Positions 45,961 to 56,734 are shown, numbered from the stretch's first letter. The stretch is 64,000 nucleotides of DNA from Bedellia somnulentella (GCA_963576735.1 OY755187.1:5456001-5520000); one strand, 5' to 3'. Translations and numbers: made by a program. The notes: a model not told the origin generated them from the sequence alone.

Positions 45961-46412
45961 CGTACTCACTCGCAGCAATATTTTACTTTTTAAAATTCGA
46001 CAACCGCAATTCAGGACTGATTTTTTGCAGACAACCCTATACCACCGTGTTCGTAATAAAATTATCTTTATTTTTATTTTAGTTTAATTCATTAACCGGA
46101 CCGGTGCAAGTTACTAGTATCGATTTACCTGTTTATACCTGCCAACCCAAGAGTTGTGACGGGAAATAAATAGACAACCTAACGTTTGTATATTCTATAG
46201 GTTTCATATTTTCGATTGGAATAGAATTTGTTCATTAACCAAGCCAGTGTAATTGAAAAAAAAATATGAAATTTTAATTATTAATTAATCATACTCTGGA
46301 CTGAAAATTTTCAGACAACCCATTCGCAATATATTTATTGACATATTTTATTTAATAAAAAATATCTTTCATCCATTAACCAGCCCGGTGAAGGTCGTCT
46401 TATAGCGGGATC

Positions 46413-47639
46413 TTAGACTATTGGTTTTATCAATGTCAAAACTAAAAAGAGTCTTCTGCTGGGAGGTATGCCCCACTGGTTGTAAGGTCCCAAGTCCCAA
46501 CTAGTTCTACGGTTAGTATATTATTAGAAAAAAAATACTAAATCGTTCCCCACTGACTAACTCCATTTTTTGACAGAAACAGGTAAGTACATGGTGTTAA
46601 TAGAGGAATGGGTTTGTATTTGTATAATTTTCACCGGTAAAAAAAAATAAAGAGGTAAAATAACTTAGATTTTTCGAAACATGTATGCCAATTTTACATT
46701 GTATGTACCAGGGTAGTATAAATATAAATGCAGCTTTAATAAAATAAAAGGATAAACTAGTTTTTGCAAAATTGTACTTTTTCCTGCGGTTTTCTGTAAC
46801 GTATTATACGTATTCATATATATATAATTATAACGTAATATATAGCATTATATTAAATGAGGACAATAAATCTAAAGGCTTAATAAATAAAATAGAAAAA
46901 AAGAACATGAATTCTTGATAAAAATAAATACAAGTTAGGATTTGAACCCTGACGCAACGGATTACAATTATGATTTCTATTCGCTTAACCGCTTGGCCAT
47001 GGTGACTGACACGAAAGTGGATGAAATATTGCAAAGCATTCGTACTTATTTTAATTTGGCAGCTGTTATATTACCATAGATATAGAAGCGCATGGATTAG
47101 CAGTAAGTGACAAACGTCATAGCATAAACGTCAACAAAGGCAGGACCTCTCAGAGACGATAAAGGCCTACAACGATTTTGACATAAAACATGAAAGAAAA
47201 TAATGGACTTATTTTAACCTTAATAATTTTTTGATTAAGTTATTAATATTTAATAACTTAATCAAAGTGAAAAAAAATAAATCTAAATCAATACATATTC
47301 TTTGGCAAACACAAAATTATTAGCCATTTATGTCCAAACTAAGACTGTAATAAATAATTATAGGTCTATATGATCTTAAACCAAAGTTTTCAATGCAAAT
47401 ATATGATAAAAAATATCTTGTGTCATCATAGTACTACAATTACCGTAAAGTTTACAATTGGGCAAAAATAACAAATACGTGAATTTTTATTAATTTTAAT
47501 AGGGCTAGTATGGGATCCGCCATACTAATGTCACGCACACACATTCATTTACGCACACCGTTGTACTTTTTTTTGGTCTCGCCTGTCGTATTAGTATTGC
47601 CAGTCTATATATGTAATTATAGCATAATAAATCTGCGAA
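46413..47639. other. Interior of the 42909 TIR element, no gene recognised
   Basis: AT-rich; a tRNA-Ser-like relic at 46933-47006 on the minus strand (ATGGCCAAGCGGTTAAGCG, GGTTCAAATCC) lacks a matching acceptor stem. Confidence 0.4.
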
Positions 47640-48770
47640 TCTATATATATATAAAAGAAAGTGGTGTTAGTAACACTATTTATAACTCAAGAACGGATGA
47701 ACCGATTTGGCTAAAAATTGTTAGAGAGGTAGCTTAGAACCAGGAAAAGGACATAGGATATACTAATGGATTGGCCTAGCTTTACACGGGTAGCGTAGTT
47801 TTAAAAATATCTGAGGTTTCTTCAATCGCTGCTCAATCTTTGTGAAATTTAGCACCACTTATAGCACTCCTGGATAGTTTAGCTTTGTGATTGTGAAAGC
47901 GCTTTAATGAACGGTTCAGTATCTCCGAAAATAAAACCATGCAAACAAACAATCAGAGTTACAAACTTTGCATACATCATTCATATACTCACGGCTATTT
48001 TTTGCCCGCGCAACCATTACCAAAAAATAATCCAGCATTATTCAGTATTCACGTGCGACGACAGGACGCGATGGCTTATTTCATGTATAAGTTTGGTGTT
48101 TCTATACCGATTTCTATGATTCTTTTTTTATTGAATAGGTAATAATGTAAACTTTTTTAAATAATAGATGAATGAGAGAACTATAAATGTTAGAGTAAAT
48201 AAATATAATCAGGATGCACAGAACTGCTAAGCTATCAGGAGTTACACGTGTTATTGTGAGTCAACCATAAAAGATAGACATATGATATTTTTTAGACAAT
48301 TTTATGGCAAATATTTCCGTCATACATGATTTCTATGTAACTGTATCCATTAACGCTGCACACGCGACAGAAGCTTAAAAAATGGAGTAACTTCTCCCGT
48401 TTTCCCAAAATTTCACTTCACTACTCTGCTGAAAAGTACACTATGACCTGCCTAGGAGTATGAAGAATAATTCTACCAAGTATCGTTAAAATCCGTCGAG
48501 TAGTTTTTGTTTCCATAAGGAACATACAAACCGACAGACAGACAGACAGACGGACGGGCAGACAGACAGACAGACCAAAATTTTACTGATTGCATTTTTG
48601 GCATCAGTATCGATCACTAATCACCCCCTGATAGTTATTTTGAAAATATATTTAATGTACAGAATTGACCTCTCTACAGATTTATTATAAGTATAGATAT
48701 CATATATCGGTAGGGAGTAAGCAGTATAAAAACTTAACACCATCCGTGCGAAGCCGGGGCGGACCACTAG
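47640..48770 (+). mobile_element. Non-autonomous Helitron, 1,131 bp
   Basis: It starts TCTATATATATATAAAAG after an A and ends GCGGACCACTAG before a T, with the GC-rich 3' hairpin 'gtgcgaagccggggcggacc' just inside. No target duplication, as expected. It contains a (GACA)n tract at 48531-48577. Confidence 0.8.
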
Positions 48771-49216
48771 TATTTGATAAAATACATGCAGTGAATTATA
48801 TGCAATGACAGTTATGTTATCGTTTTTGTAAATTGGCAAATATTTTCTTTAAATGTGTTTCTTGTTACAAGACTGTAAAGTTGCTTTACGCAGATTTCTA
48901 TTTTGTATACCTACTCATTTTGATACGATTACATTTAAACTGTATGCCTAGTGCTTTAAGGTATATTTTCCCTAAATGTTCAGATATTTATGATCACCCT
49001 GTCTGAGCAGATAACTTTGACGAGTTGTGCTTTCAGATATTATTGTCTCTTTGAGTGTTCAGATTTAATTGAAAAACCACTGCTCATATATTTGTGGCGA
49101 ATTGGATGTTCAGATCTTATTGACCTTATTTACCGTAACGAATTTATTGAAATTTATTGCTGCTCAGATATATTTGAGTACCTCGGCCGCTCCGATATAT
49201 CTGATGGCGACTGTAC

Positions 49217-49825
49217 ATACATATACTTACGGCTGTAAATCCCTAGATTTACAGTAGATTTAGGTAGCCAGAGCTAAGGAGTTAGAAACTCCTCAGCCAC
49301 TTTTGGAAAGTTAACATAACATAAACGTTCACGCCGAAAATCCCCGAAGGGTGACAACATCACGTGACATTGTCACCTGGTGTTCAGAGTACCCACGTTT
49401 TGCATGGACAGTGTACTCACGTGATAGGGGGCAGGGCTATCGCCGTTTTTGTACGAATACACTGTCACATGACTAAGTAAAACTCAGCCATGTGGGTTTC
49501 CTCACGATGTTTTCCGTCACCGTTAACAACCGTGATAAATTAACCACACATATGTCCTTAGAAAAGACAAATTGGTGTAGGCCCGACCCGGGATTTGAAC
49601 ACTAGTCGCTTGCACATCAACCGGTGTTCTACCCACTGAGCTATCACGTCGTTGTTTGGAAAGTTGAGTGGGGTAAAGATGGTAAATTAAAGGTTATTGG
49701 TGATGGGTCTCCAACCGCATCGCCCAAAAACCTCTTAAAAGCCCCAATACCGTTAGTCGCCTCTTACGTAAACCCACCGGCAGAAATGGGGTAGTGCTAT
49801 TTTAAGCCGACACTACACAGCAACT
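49217..49825 (-). repeat. SINE family C split by a SINE family B insertion
   Basis: Two halves, 49217-49312 and 49666-49825, join across the inserted SINE. The 3' tail (TATG)n touches the end of the TIR element. Confidence 0.82.
49313..49654 (-). repeat. SINE family B nested in SINE family C
   Basis: Target duplication TTTGGAAAGTT at 49302-49312 and 49655-49665. The body lacks about 25 bp near the 3' end ('gaagggtgacaacat'). Confidence 0.87.
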
Positions 49826-50199
49826 AGTTATTAATTAAATGAATATTATATAAATTGTTTTATTAAGACATTTCAATGCATAAATAAATTAGCCCGTATG
49901 ATGTAAAGTTATTTCCCTTATAATGGTTATTTTTTATTTACTGGCAATACTAATATCGATGACAGCGACAGCCCTTACCGGCCAAGAAAAGATTGTGGAT
50001 CTGTATATACTATATACATGGAAGTATTATTTAAACAGGAACGCGCGCTGGCGACCTAAAGTGTCCTGAAAAAGGATGGCTAACTAGCTAACTGTGTCTC
50101 GTTTTAAGTAGGGTGACCATCTGTTGGTGTTTTAATGAGAGTTCCTCTAAAGGATACAAAAACACTTATATTTACATATTTTGAATGTTTTTGTTCATG

Positions 50200-50335
50200 A
50201 AAACCTCATGTGGGGACCTGATGCAGCCTTTGACACGGTAGCTCAATTGGCAGAGCGACGGGGGCGTATACCCGAGGTCGCGGGTTCAATCCCCACCTGT
50301 GTCGAAATTTTTCTTTCCTTTATTTATTAGTTATA
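50200..50335 (+). repeat. SINE family A with tRNA-like module
   Basis: Upstream 'gttcatgaaaacctcatgtg' and the cloverleaf-like module at 50233-50304 (B-box-like GGGTTCAATCC), then ttctttcctttatttatta. Confidence 0.7.
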
Positions 50336-52060
50336 TTTACATACATACATTATAAAAAAATATATTATAAAAACACTTATATTTACATATATACATTGTT
50401 TTTGGTAAATCAACGTGTTTTTATACATATTTATTCTTAATTAATAGATTATAAAAGAATGGGTAGCCAGTGCTTGAGAATTAAAATTTCCTCAGCCACT
50501 TTTTGAGCAAAACCAAATTCAAATCGTTTAATGCATTCATGTGGTAAAGTTCGAGATGATACAGGTTATTTTATTTATTGTTCCATAACATGAACCCATA
50601 TTTATCACTATTAAATGATAAAAGCTCCAAAACACTCAAACAGATGATAAATTGTGGACACCACATTTATCTTGTTTCGATGGGGATACCCGTGACAAAT
50701 ATTAATATCCCTTTTGCCAAACTTAACCAATTATTTATCTCCAAATCGATAGGCGACAATAATAATTAAAATAAAATACAAAAAAGGAACAGTTTATAAC
50801 CTGCTTTTTATAAAATACTCCCTATAAATAAGTTTAATTTGTTTTTCTTTGAACTTAATCTCGACTGGCAACCGTGCGAGCGGGACACACTTCTCTCTCA
50901 CACGGCTCTCGTTCTAGGACGTTTCTCTGCTTGACAGTCTTTAAAAGATAATAACCTTTATCGCATTGTAATAAATTGCATTTTCGTTTACCATATTTTT
51001 GTGAGTACTCTCTCCTGTTTAGTTAGTAGCTTCATGACTATATACTATATAGTATAGATACTTCCATCAATAGATGACAGGGCGCGTCGAACTTTCAACA
51101 ACAAACAAACACCTGTCACAAGTAGATAATTATCACTGCGATCACGATTTCACTTTGAAACTTATTTTAAGGAATGCACAGGTAAAATTCGAAATAGAAA
51201 AACGGTTACTTTATGTTTTTAATTAAGAACAACTGATATGGAATGTTTGGAGTGTGAAAAACAAGTAAGTACGAATAAATGTATTACAGCCGCGTAAATA
51301 ATACTAAACAAGATTATGGTTTTTGAACGTATAGATCTGTAATACTAGATAATAAAATAAAGTTTATTCTAGTGTATTGTTGTCATAGCAAAATTATTTT
51401 TACAACAAAACTTGGTGGTTGGAGTATGATCCGCCACAACAACTACCTACACTGATGTTGGCTACAACTTATTATTATAGCCGAATTAAATATACACAAG
51501 GCAAGGAGTACGTATAAAATGCTTGTGTATGTTCTATAATAATAAAGGTGTAAATTGAATGTAAAGTCACACAGCCGAATATGTATACTTATATACCGAA
51601 TAAATGATTAGATTATACAAGTATGATCTGTAATTAACTTTAAACATCCAGCGATAAGCGAGTGCACGAAATAAAATTGCAACTTGAACGGCGAGATTGT
51701 TTTCGTTCACGATAATAAAATAGTTTCACTATAAATCGAATTGTGACACAAGAACGTATAATTATGTATATGTACCTCTGCTTACTCAATGCACAACACG
51801 AACGACATACGATATACGAACGGAAAGCGGCTCGATGCTAGATTTCGATTTACCCGACACTTATAAAAAGTACGTTTGCAAGCCGAACAATATATCGATG
51901 GGAATATATTGTACACTGATTGTAATTGGCAACGATAGGAGATGAATGCTAATTAGTTGATTTCGGAGCAAAATTAACGTTAATGTTATTTTGAAATACC
52001 AGCTGTATTCGACGGTCGATATTTTAGATTAAAGAAAGCTTTAAAATACTGTCAATTGTT
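50336..52060 (-). other. Bel-Pao leader and adjoining sequence
   Basis: The part nearest the 5' LTR is presumably element leader; the boundary with foreign DNA is not visible. A SINE family C scrap lies at 50458-50510. Otherwise nothing recognised. Confidence 0.35.
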
Positions 52061-52079
52061 CCCGGGTTTCGGCACCAAA
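52061..52079 (-). other. Primer binding site of the Bel-Pao element
   Basis: The minus strand reads TGGTGCCGAAACCCGGGAA, four bases after the LTR end at 52084. It is complementary to a tRNA 3' end (begins TGG), as needed for first-strand priming, and fixes the element's orientation. Confidence 0.8.
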
Positions 52080-52083
52080 AAGA

Positions 52084-52610
52084 TGTGTCACAATGACCTG
52101 GCCGATCAGGCCGATGGTGACACTCTGGGTCGGAACCTCTGGTGGAGACTCCGCCGAGATTTAACGGATCCGCAGTTCGCCCGCCCAAATACCAATAAGC
52201 AATTACTCACCAGCAGGAGCAGGGTTTTCCACAGTACGAGTGGATATTGGCAGCAAACGATGGATAATTTTCTCACCACGTGTCCGTCGACAGTCGACCC
52301 AGCTGGGGACGTTTTGTTTAGCGACACACACACACGTTCAGATTAAAAGGTTCTTACACACGTCTTAACGTAAGTAACACAAAATAGTATGAAAACACTC
52401 AAAGTTCTTGGGAAAAGGTTAAATAATCAAGCCGGTAATTTTAATCGTTGCACGCGCAAGGGAAGCAGCCATTACACTCCTCGCGGTAGCTAGTCCTCAC
52501 TCTGACTGGCGTGCCCTTTTCATCGGGCTTTGCTGATTGGTTGAGCGAGCGAATGACATTTGACGTATATTATTTGGCGGCAAATATGAATGTGGAACGT
52601 TGACGATACA
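52084..52610 (-). repeat. 5' LTR of the Bel-Pao element
   Basis: 527 bp, the same length as the 3' LTR and three differences by eye. Followed by TATAC at 52611-52615. Confidence 0.88.
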
Positions 52611-52807
52611 TATACTATAATAAGACTGTACTGAGGTCAAAACTGTACATTGAAGAAAAAAAAATTAAAAGCGGTGTTCGTTTTAGACCTGCCATCTATG
52701 ACTGATCGGCTACAAACTCTCACACAATCACCAACGGGTCGCCACCGCAGCGCGAAATTGCTATGTATACTTACTAAAAATATTCGCATTTTTTAACTTA
52801 GAAACAT

Positions 52808-53048
52808 ACATGCAATCATAAACTCACGGCTATAAATCCCTTAATAAGGGGTAGCCAGAGCTGAGAAATTAGAAATTTCTCAGCCACTTTTGGAAGAAAC
52901 GATGATAGAATAAAGGTTGTTGGTGATGGGTCTCCAAACGCATCGCCCAAAAATCCCTTAAAAAGCCCCAATACCGTTAGTCGCCTATTACGTACACCCA
53001 CCGGAAGAAATGGGGTAGTGCTATTCTAAGCTGACACTACACAGCTAA
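52808..53048 (-). repeat. SINE family C copy
   Basis: 'aaactcacggctataaatcc', 'tggtgatgggtctccaaacg' and 'ggaagaaatggggtagtgct'. A further scrap of the family lies at 53150-53215. Confidence 0.75.
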
Positions 53049-53236
53049 TATCACGACATATCTGCAATTAACTGTTATAACCACTACAAAATGGAATATA
53101 AGAAATTCATTTATCGATCATTCATGAGTAGGTTTTTTTTTTTATATATACTAACGGCTATAAATCCCAAAAAAAGGTAGCTACAGCTTCAGAGATAGTA
53201 ATTCTTTATCCACTTTAATAATAATAATAATAATAA

Positions 53237-54053
53237 CCTCCTCTCCTCCTCTCCTCGGGGACCTCTTTGGGGAAACCGAAGGTTTTGTCTGTGCAATACA
53301 AGACCAGGTTATCAAGACGCGGAACTATCGGAAATACATCCTAAAGGACGGTACCACAGACATCTGTCGAGCATGTGGCCGTCCCGGAGAGGCACTTAGG
53401 CATGTTGTTTCCGGTTGTTCGGCTCTTGCTAACACTGAGTACTTGCACAGACACAATCAAGCAGCCAAAATCCTGCATCAGGAGCTCGGTCTGAAATACG
53501 GACTCTTGCAACAGAGGTTGCCGTATTACAAGTATCTGCCGGAGCCAATTCTAGAAAACCACCGTGCCAAAATCTATTGGGACCATCCGTTATCACGGAC
53601 AGGACTATTCTAGCGAATAAGCCTGATATCGTGGTGTGGGATCGGTCGCAGTCGAGGGTATTTCTAGTGGATGTCACTATCCCGCATGACGAGGGTCTCG
53701 TGAAAGCCGAAACCGAGAAGCGTCGGAAGTATCTCGATCTGGCTTACGAGATCACCGACATGTGGGGTGTGACCTCGACTGAAATTATCCCAATTGTTTT
53801 GTCCGCGAACGGGTTAATTCCAACCAGCCTCGCGACCAACTTGAGGCGGTTGGATTTCTGTGGCGTGTCGGTTCCAGCACAAATGCAGAAAGCGGTGCTG
53901 CTCGATACGGCTCGGATCGTCCGTGGGTTCTTGAACCTGACTCCCTGACCCCGACCGACTGTGCTTTTGTTGGGAAGTACCGCCTCTCCCATTTAAAATT
54001 TATATTTTCATTTTCGGCCATGGGAGAGGCGAGGAACTAAAACTCATGCCTGA
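53237..54053 (+). mobile_element. 5'-truncated R4/Dong-like non-LTR retrotransposon in a TAA tract
   Basis: Flanked by AAT repeats on both sides (53216-53236 and 54054-54071). Dong elements of silkworm are known to target TAA repeats. It retains only the 3' part of the open frame and a short 3' UTR. Confidence 0.7.
53250..53948 (+). pseudogene. R4/Dong-like C-terminal zinc knuckle and endonuclease region
   Basis: Frame 1 of the relic encodes IKTRNYRKYILKDGTTDICR then CRACGRPGEALRHVVSGC, a CCHC knuckle. Near 53575 the match moves to the frame open from 53577 to 53948: ILANKPDIVVWDRSQSRVF and LVDVTIPHD, the PD...D layout of the restriction-like endonuclease of R2/R4-type elements, then TEIIPIVLSANGLIP. 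One frameshift and a missing RT make it inactive. Confidence 0.72.
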
Positions 54054-54070
54054 AATAATAATAATAATAA

Positions 54071-54177
54071 AACTCTTTATTGCACATTACAAAATAAAAA
54101 CAACAATTACAAAAAAAGATATAAAAGCCAAAGTACAACTGGCGGTCTTATCACTAAAAGCGATCTCTTCCAGACAA
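54071..54177 (-). repeat. CR1/Jockey-like LINE 3' tail
   Basis: 'actctttattgcacattaca' and 'ggcggtcttatcactaaaag' match the 3' UTR at 58670-58770. Its (ATT)n tail is the tract that received the Dong-like element. Confidence 0.7.
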
Positions 54178-54242
54178 CCCATTAATGGAAAGATTTGCTG
54201 GATTTTATATTTTTGGATTTTTTAGGAATTTGAATGGGGATA

Positions 54243-55246
54243 AAAAAGAAAAACAAAAACTTCAAATTAAAAACTAAACAGAAAAATTAAATATTATTAT
54301 TTTTTATTTAAAAAAGAACCGCCTTCAAAAATCCAACTGAAAAGTATAAAATAATTTTTATTTATTTTATTATGTACAACTCTATTCAACTTCTTCTTTT
54401 TGAAATCGGTGCCAAACCAATTTTCATGACAAAGAAGAACGAATATTAGTGGCCCTCCCAAGTTGAGTGAGTTCTCCACCCCATCAGCGTATGTCATCCT
54501 TATATAAACCTTCCTTTTTAATCAATTAATAAAAAAATCGCATTAAAATTCATTTCGTAGTTTTACAGATTAAAGTATACATAAGGATGTCCGTATATCC
54601 CAGACAGGGAGAGAGAAAGCGACTTTGTTTTATACTATGTAGTGATTTAGATTCTCGATGGTCTTTTTACAAAGTGTTAGATGTATTGGTTGTGCCAACT
54701 CGGTGCATGCATGTCTCTGTCGAATTGTTAATTCCGTTAGTTTGAAATCTGATAATCTTACATAACCTAACCTAACGTTAGTTTACTATCTCGCTATCTA
54801 TCTAAAATTATAATTTACTAGTATTTACAGTTTTACGGTGACATTTATATTATGATAATTTCTCTGCGGAGTGCGACGCATGCACACCAGGCTAAGCACC
54901 GCACACTGTCCCCCAATTCCATCCTTTATAAAGCGACGTCGTTGCGAGCTGAAGAAATTTCTTGATTTTTGAGCGCGATTGTGTTACCTACTGTTGTTGA
55001 GGCATTATCGATTGATTTATTATTCGTATCGTTTTCTCTATGTAGCAATTTTCATTTTGGATTTGTCTGTTTGGCACCGACTTCAAAAAGAAGAAGTTGA
55101 ATAGAGTTGTACATAATAAAATAAATAAAAATTATTTTATACTTTTCAGTTGGATTTTTGAAGGCGGTTCTTTTTTAAATAAAAAATAATAATATTTAAT
55201 TTTTCTGTTTAGTTTTTAATTTGAAGTTTTTGTTTTTCTTTTTTAT
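54243..55246. repeat. Long inverted repeat, 175-bp arms
   Basis: 54243-54418 and 55070-55246 are inverted copies ('gaaccgccttcaaaaatcca' on the left). The 650-bp spacer has a TATAAAG near 54931 and GC-rich flanks but no open frame. It may be a TIR element or part of the Helitron next door. Confidence 0.65.
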
Positions 55247-55429
55247 TTTATACTTTTTAGCGATAAGTTCTTAAATCACTCTGAGTTTTTTTAGTGAATT
55301 AGTGATAGTTTTTGAGAGATAAGTTTTACTGTCCGTTTATTTTATAGTTTTTTTAACAGGTAGTTATAATATTTGTTATTATGACTTTTGCTTACTTGTT
55401 ACTATTTTGTTTACCTGCGGGCCTAGATA

Positions 55430-55922
55430 GAAATGCAAAGGATGCTTTAAGGAAAAGTCGCGTAAGGGAGAACGAAACACCCATCGAAAAAAAACAAAGA
55501 CTTCAGCAGGGCAAGCACGAGCCGTATTTAAACTAGTTATCGCGTGGGATAAAGCAGCCAGCTTTTACGCACTTACTTAGTATCGTATACTGCCATCTTA
55601 TTGTAACCGTTATCGTGTCGATAACTCGTGCTTGCCCTTCAGAATGAGAGAGATCGTCAGCGTGCTGCTTTTGCTGCCGAAACAGATGAGCAAAGAGATG
55701 TTCACCTATCACAAATGCGAAGAAACACTCTTATATATATGTAGCGTTGAGTCGAGTAAAATCCCTTGATGAGATGGCTTTAAGTGATATAGATTCAAAG
55801 AAATTACTTAAATGGTTAAGACCATTCCGAAAGAGCGAAATTCCCCATGACGAAAGCGCCTTGATTGAAATGACCAGGATGAAAAACATGATGTTGCAAT
55901 ATATATTTTTTTCTTTAACATA
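55430..55922 (+). pseudogene. Collapsed Helitron helicase gene
   Basis: 55431-55506 encodes ALRKSRVRENETPIEKK and continues after the MITE as NERDRQRAAFAAETDEQR, the Arg/Glu-rich repeat style of Helitron polyproteins. It then jumps straight to YVALSRVKSLDEMALSDID (55730-55790), the C-terminal motif of the Pif1-like helicase. The Rep and most of the helicase are deleted. The last frame stops at 55920-55922. Assignment rests on the YVALSR motif and on a Helitron 3' end downstream. Confidence 0.65.
55507..55637. mobile_element. 131-bp palindromic MITE inside the Helitron relic
   Basis: The ends GGGCAAGCACGAG and CTCGTGCTTGCCC are inverted; TTCAG occurs at both edges (55502-55506, 55638-55642). 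Relatives lie at 24405-24520 and 8128-8290. Confidence 0.75.
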
Positions 55923-56082
55923 ATTAAGAGTCATTTATTCATGTTTTTTTTTACTTTTTTGTTCAATAATTTAGTAACTCTGTTTATTACTAATAAAAAA
56001 ACTTTATTAACATATATTGATAAATTTCTGTCTAGTATTGATAACTTTACATACATAATTATATTTCAAACTAAGAAACCTC

Positions 56083-56530
56083 CTTTTTTTCGAGTCAGTT
56101 AAAGAACTTTTAACCCATCTTCTAAATGTAACGAATACTTTTCTGAAAACCGCATCCAAATAGCTTAAGCCAAACGTGAGATAATCGCGGACCAACACAC
56201 ATACATACAGGTCAAACACAGAACCTCCTTTCTTTTTTTGGTCGGTCAAGGCACTAAAACCTTCTCCTAAATGTAATAAATACTTTTCTGAAAACCGCAT
56301 CCAAATAGCTTAAGCCAAACGTGAGATAATCGCGGACCAACAGACATACATACAGGTCAAACACAGAACCTCCTTCCTTTTTTTGGTCGGTTAAGGCACT
56401 AAAACCTTCTCCTAAATGTAACGAATACTGTCCTGAAAACCGCATCCAAATAGCTTAAGCCAAACTTGAGATAATCGCGGACAATTATACATACATACAT
56501 ACAAACAATCGAACTGAGAACCTCCTTTTT
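56083..56530. repeat. Minisatellite, about 144-bp unit, three copies
   Basis: Units start at AACCTCC (about 56084, 56223, 56367, with a partial fourth at 56520) and contain 'aaaccgcatccaaatagctt' and 'gagataatcgcggacaa'. The unit ends in a CATA tract. The small open frames here follow the repeat. Confidence 0.8.
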
Positions 56531-56559
56531 TGAAGTCGGTTAATGAAGTCGGTTAAAAA

Positions 56560-56734
56560 GGTAGTCAAACGGGTCTCCAACTGCATCGCTCATCACTTGA
56601 AAAGCCTAAATGTATTTTATATCTATTAAAACTAATAAAAAAATAGAAGTTAAGATGGTGTTTTGGTATTTTGGAGGTAAACTAGATGCAACAAAATGTA
56701 GTCCACGCGGACGTAGTCGCGGGCAAAAAGCTAG
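56560..56734 (+). repeat. Helitron 3' end
   Basis: 'cacgcggacgtagtcgcggg' hairpin-like sequence, then CTAG at 56731-56734 followed by T. The same end occurs inverted at 35172. It probably belongs to the Helitron relic at 55430. Confidence 0.65.

Larger units (their letters stand above)
43247..46412 (-). mobile_element. 3.2-kb TIR element carrying a broken GCD-type gene
   Basis: The ends are inverted, GATCCCGCTATAAGACGACC, with arms of about 450 bp (43247-43690 and 45965-46412). Its gene runs on the minus strand and is split by a mariner-like element at 44739-45782. The target duplication is unclear (TATAG versus TTAG at the edges). Confidence 0.8.
42909..49213. mobile_element. TIR element (about 2 kb core) with nested insertions
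   Basis: The ends are inverted, CAGTCGCCATCAGATATATC, about 290 bp long and roughly 96-97% alike by eye; TA flanks both ends (42907-42908, 49214-49215). The TIRs contain spaced ATCTGAGCA/ATCTGAACA motifs, probably transposase sites. Removing the inner TIR element (43247-46412) and the Helitron (47640-48770) leaves about 2 kb without a recognisable gene. Confidence 0.82.
35307..52610 (-). mobile_element. Bel-Pao LTR retrotransposon with a 9-10 kb nested insertion
   Basis: One element bounded by two 527-bp LTRs and TATAC duplications (35302-35306, 52611-52615). Minus-strand order: 5' LTR (52084-52610), primer binding site, leader, Gag/protease frame, RT/RNase H frame, integrase frame, polypurine tract, 3' LTR (35307-35833). 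The matching duplications show that both LTRs belong to one insertion even though they are 16 kb apart. The coding part lies at 36025-41322; most of 41550-51000 is foreign. LTR similarity (three differences by eye) implies a young insertion, so the nested material would be younger still. Confidence 0.9.

Noticed and set aside
46933..47006. tRNA-Ser gene on the minus strand
   Set aside because: A-box and B-box are recognisable, but the acceptor arms do not pair and the anticodon arm is irregular.
48531..48577. CRISPR-like short repeat array
   Set aside because: It is a GACA microsatellite without spacers, inside a Helitron.
53744..54021. Minus-strand open frames over the Dong-like fragment
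   Set aside because: Shadows of the plus-strand endonuclease frame.
56007..56445. Repeated minus-strand protein (MRFS...YLLHLGEGFSALTD)
   Set aside because: It is the translation of the 144-bp minisatellite; stops and frame vary between units.
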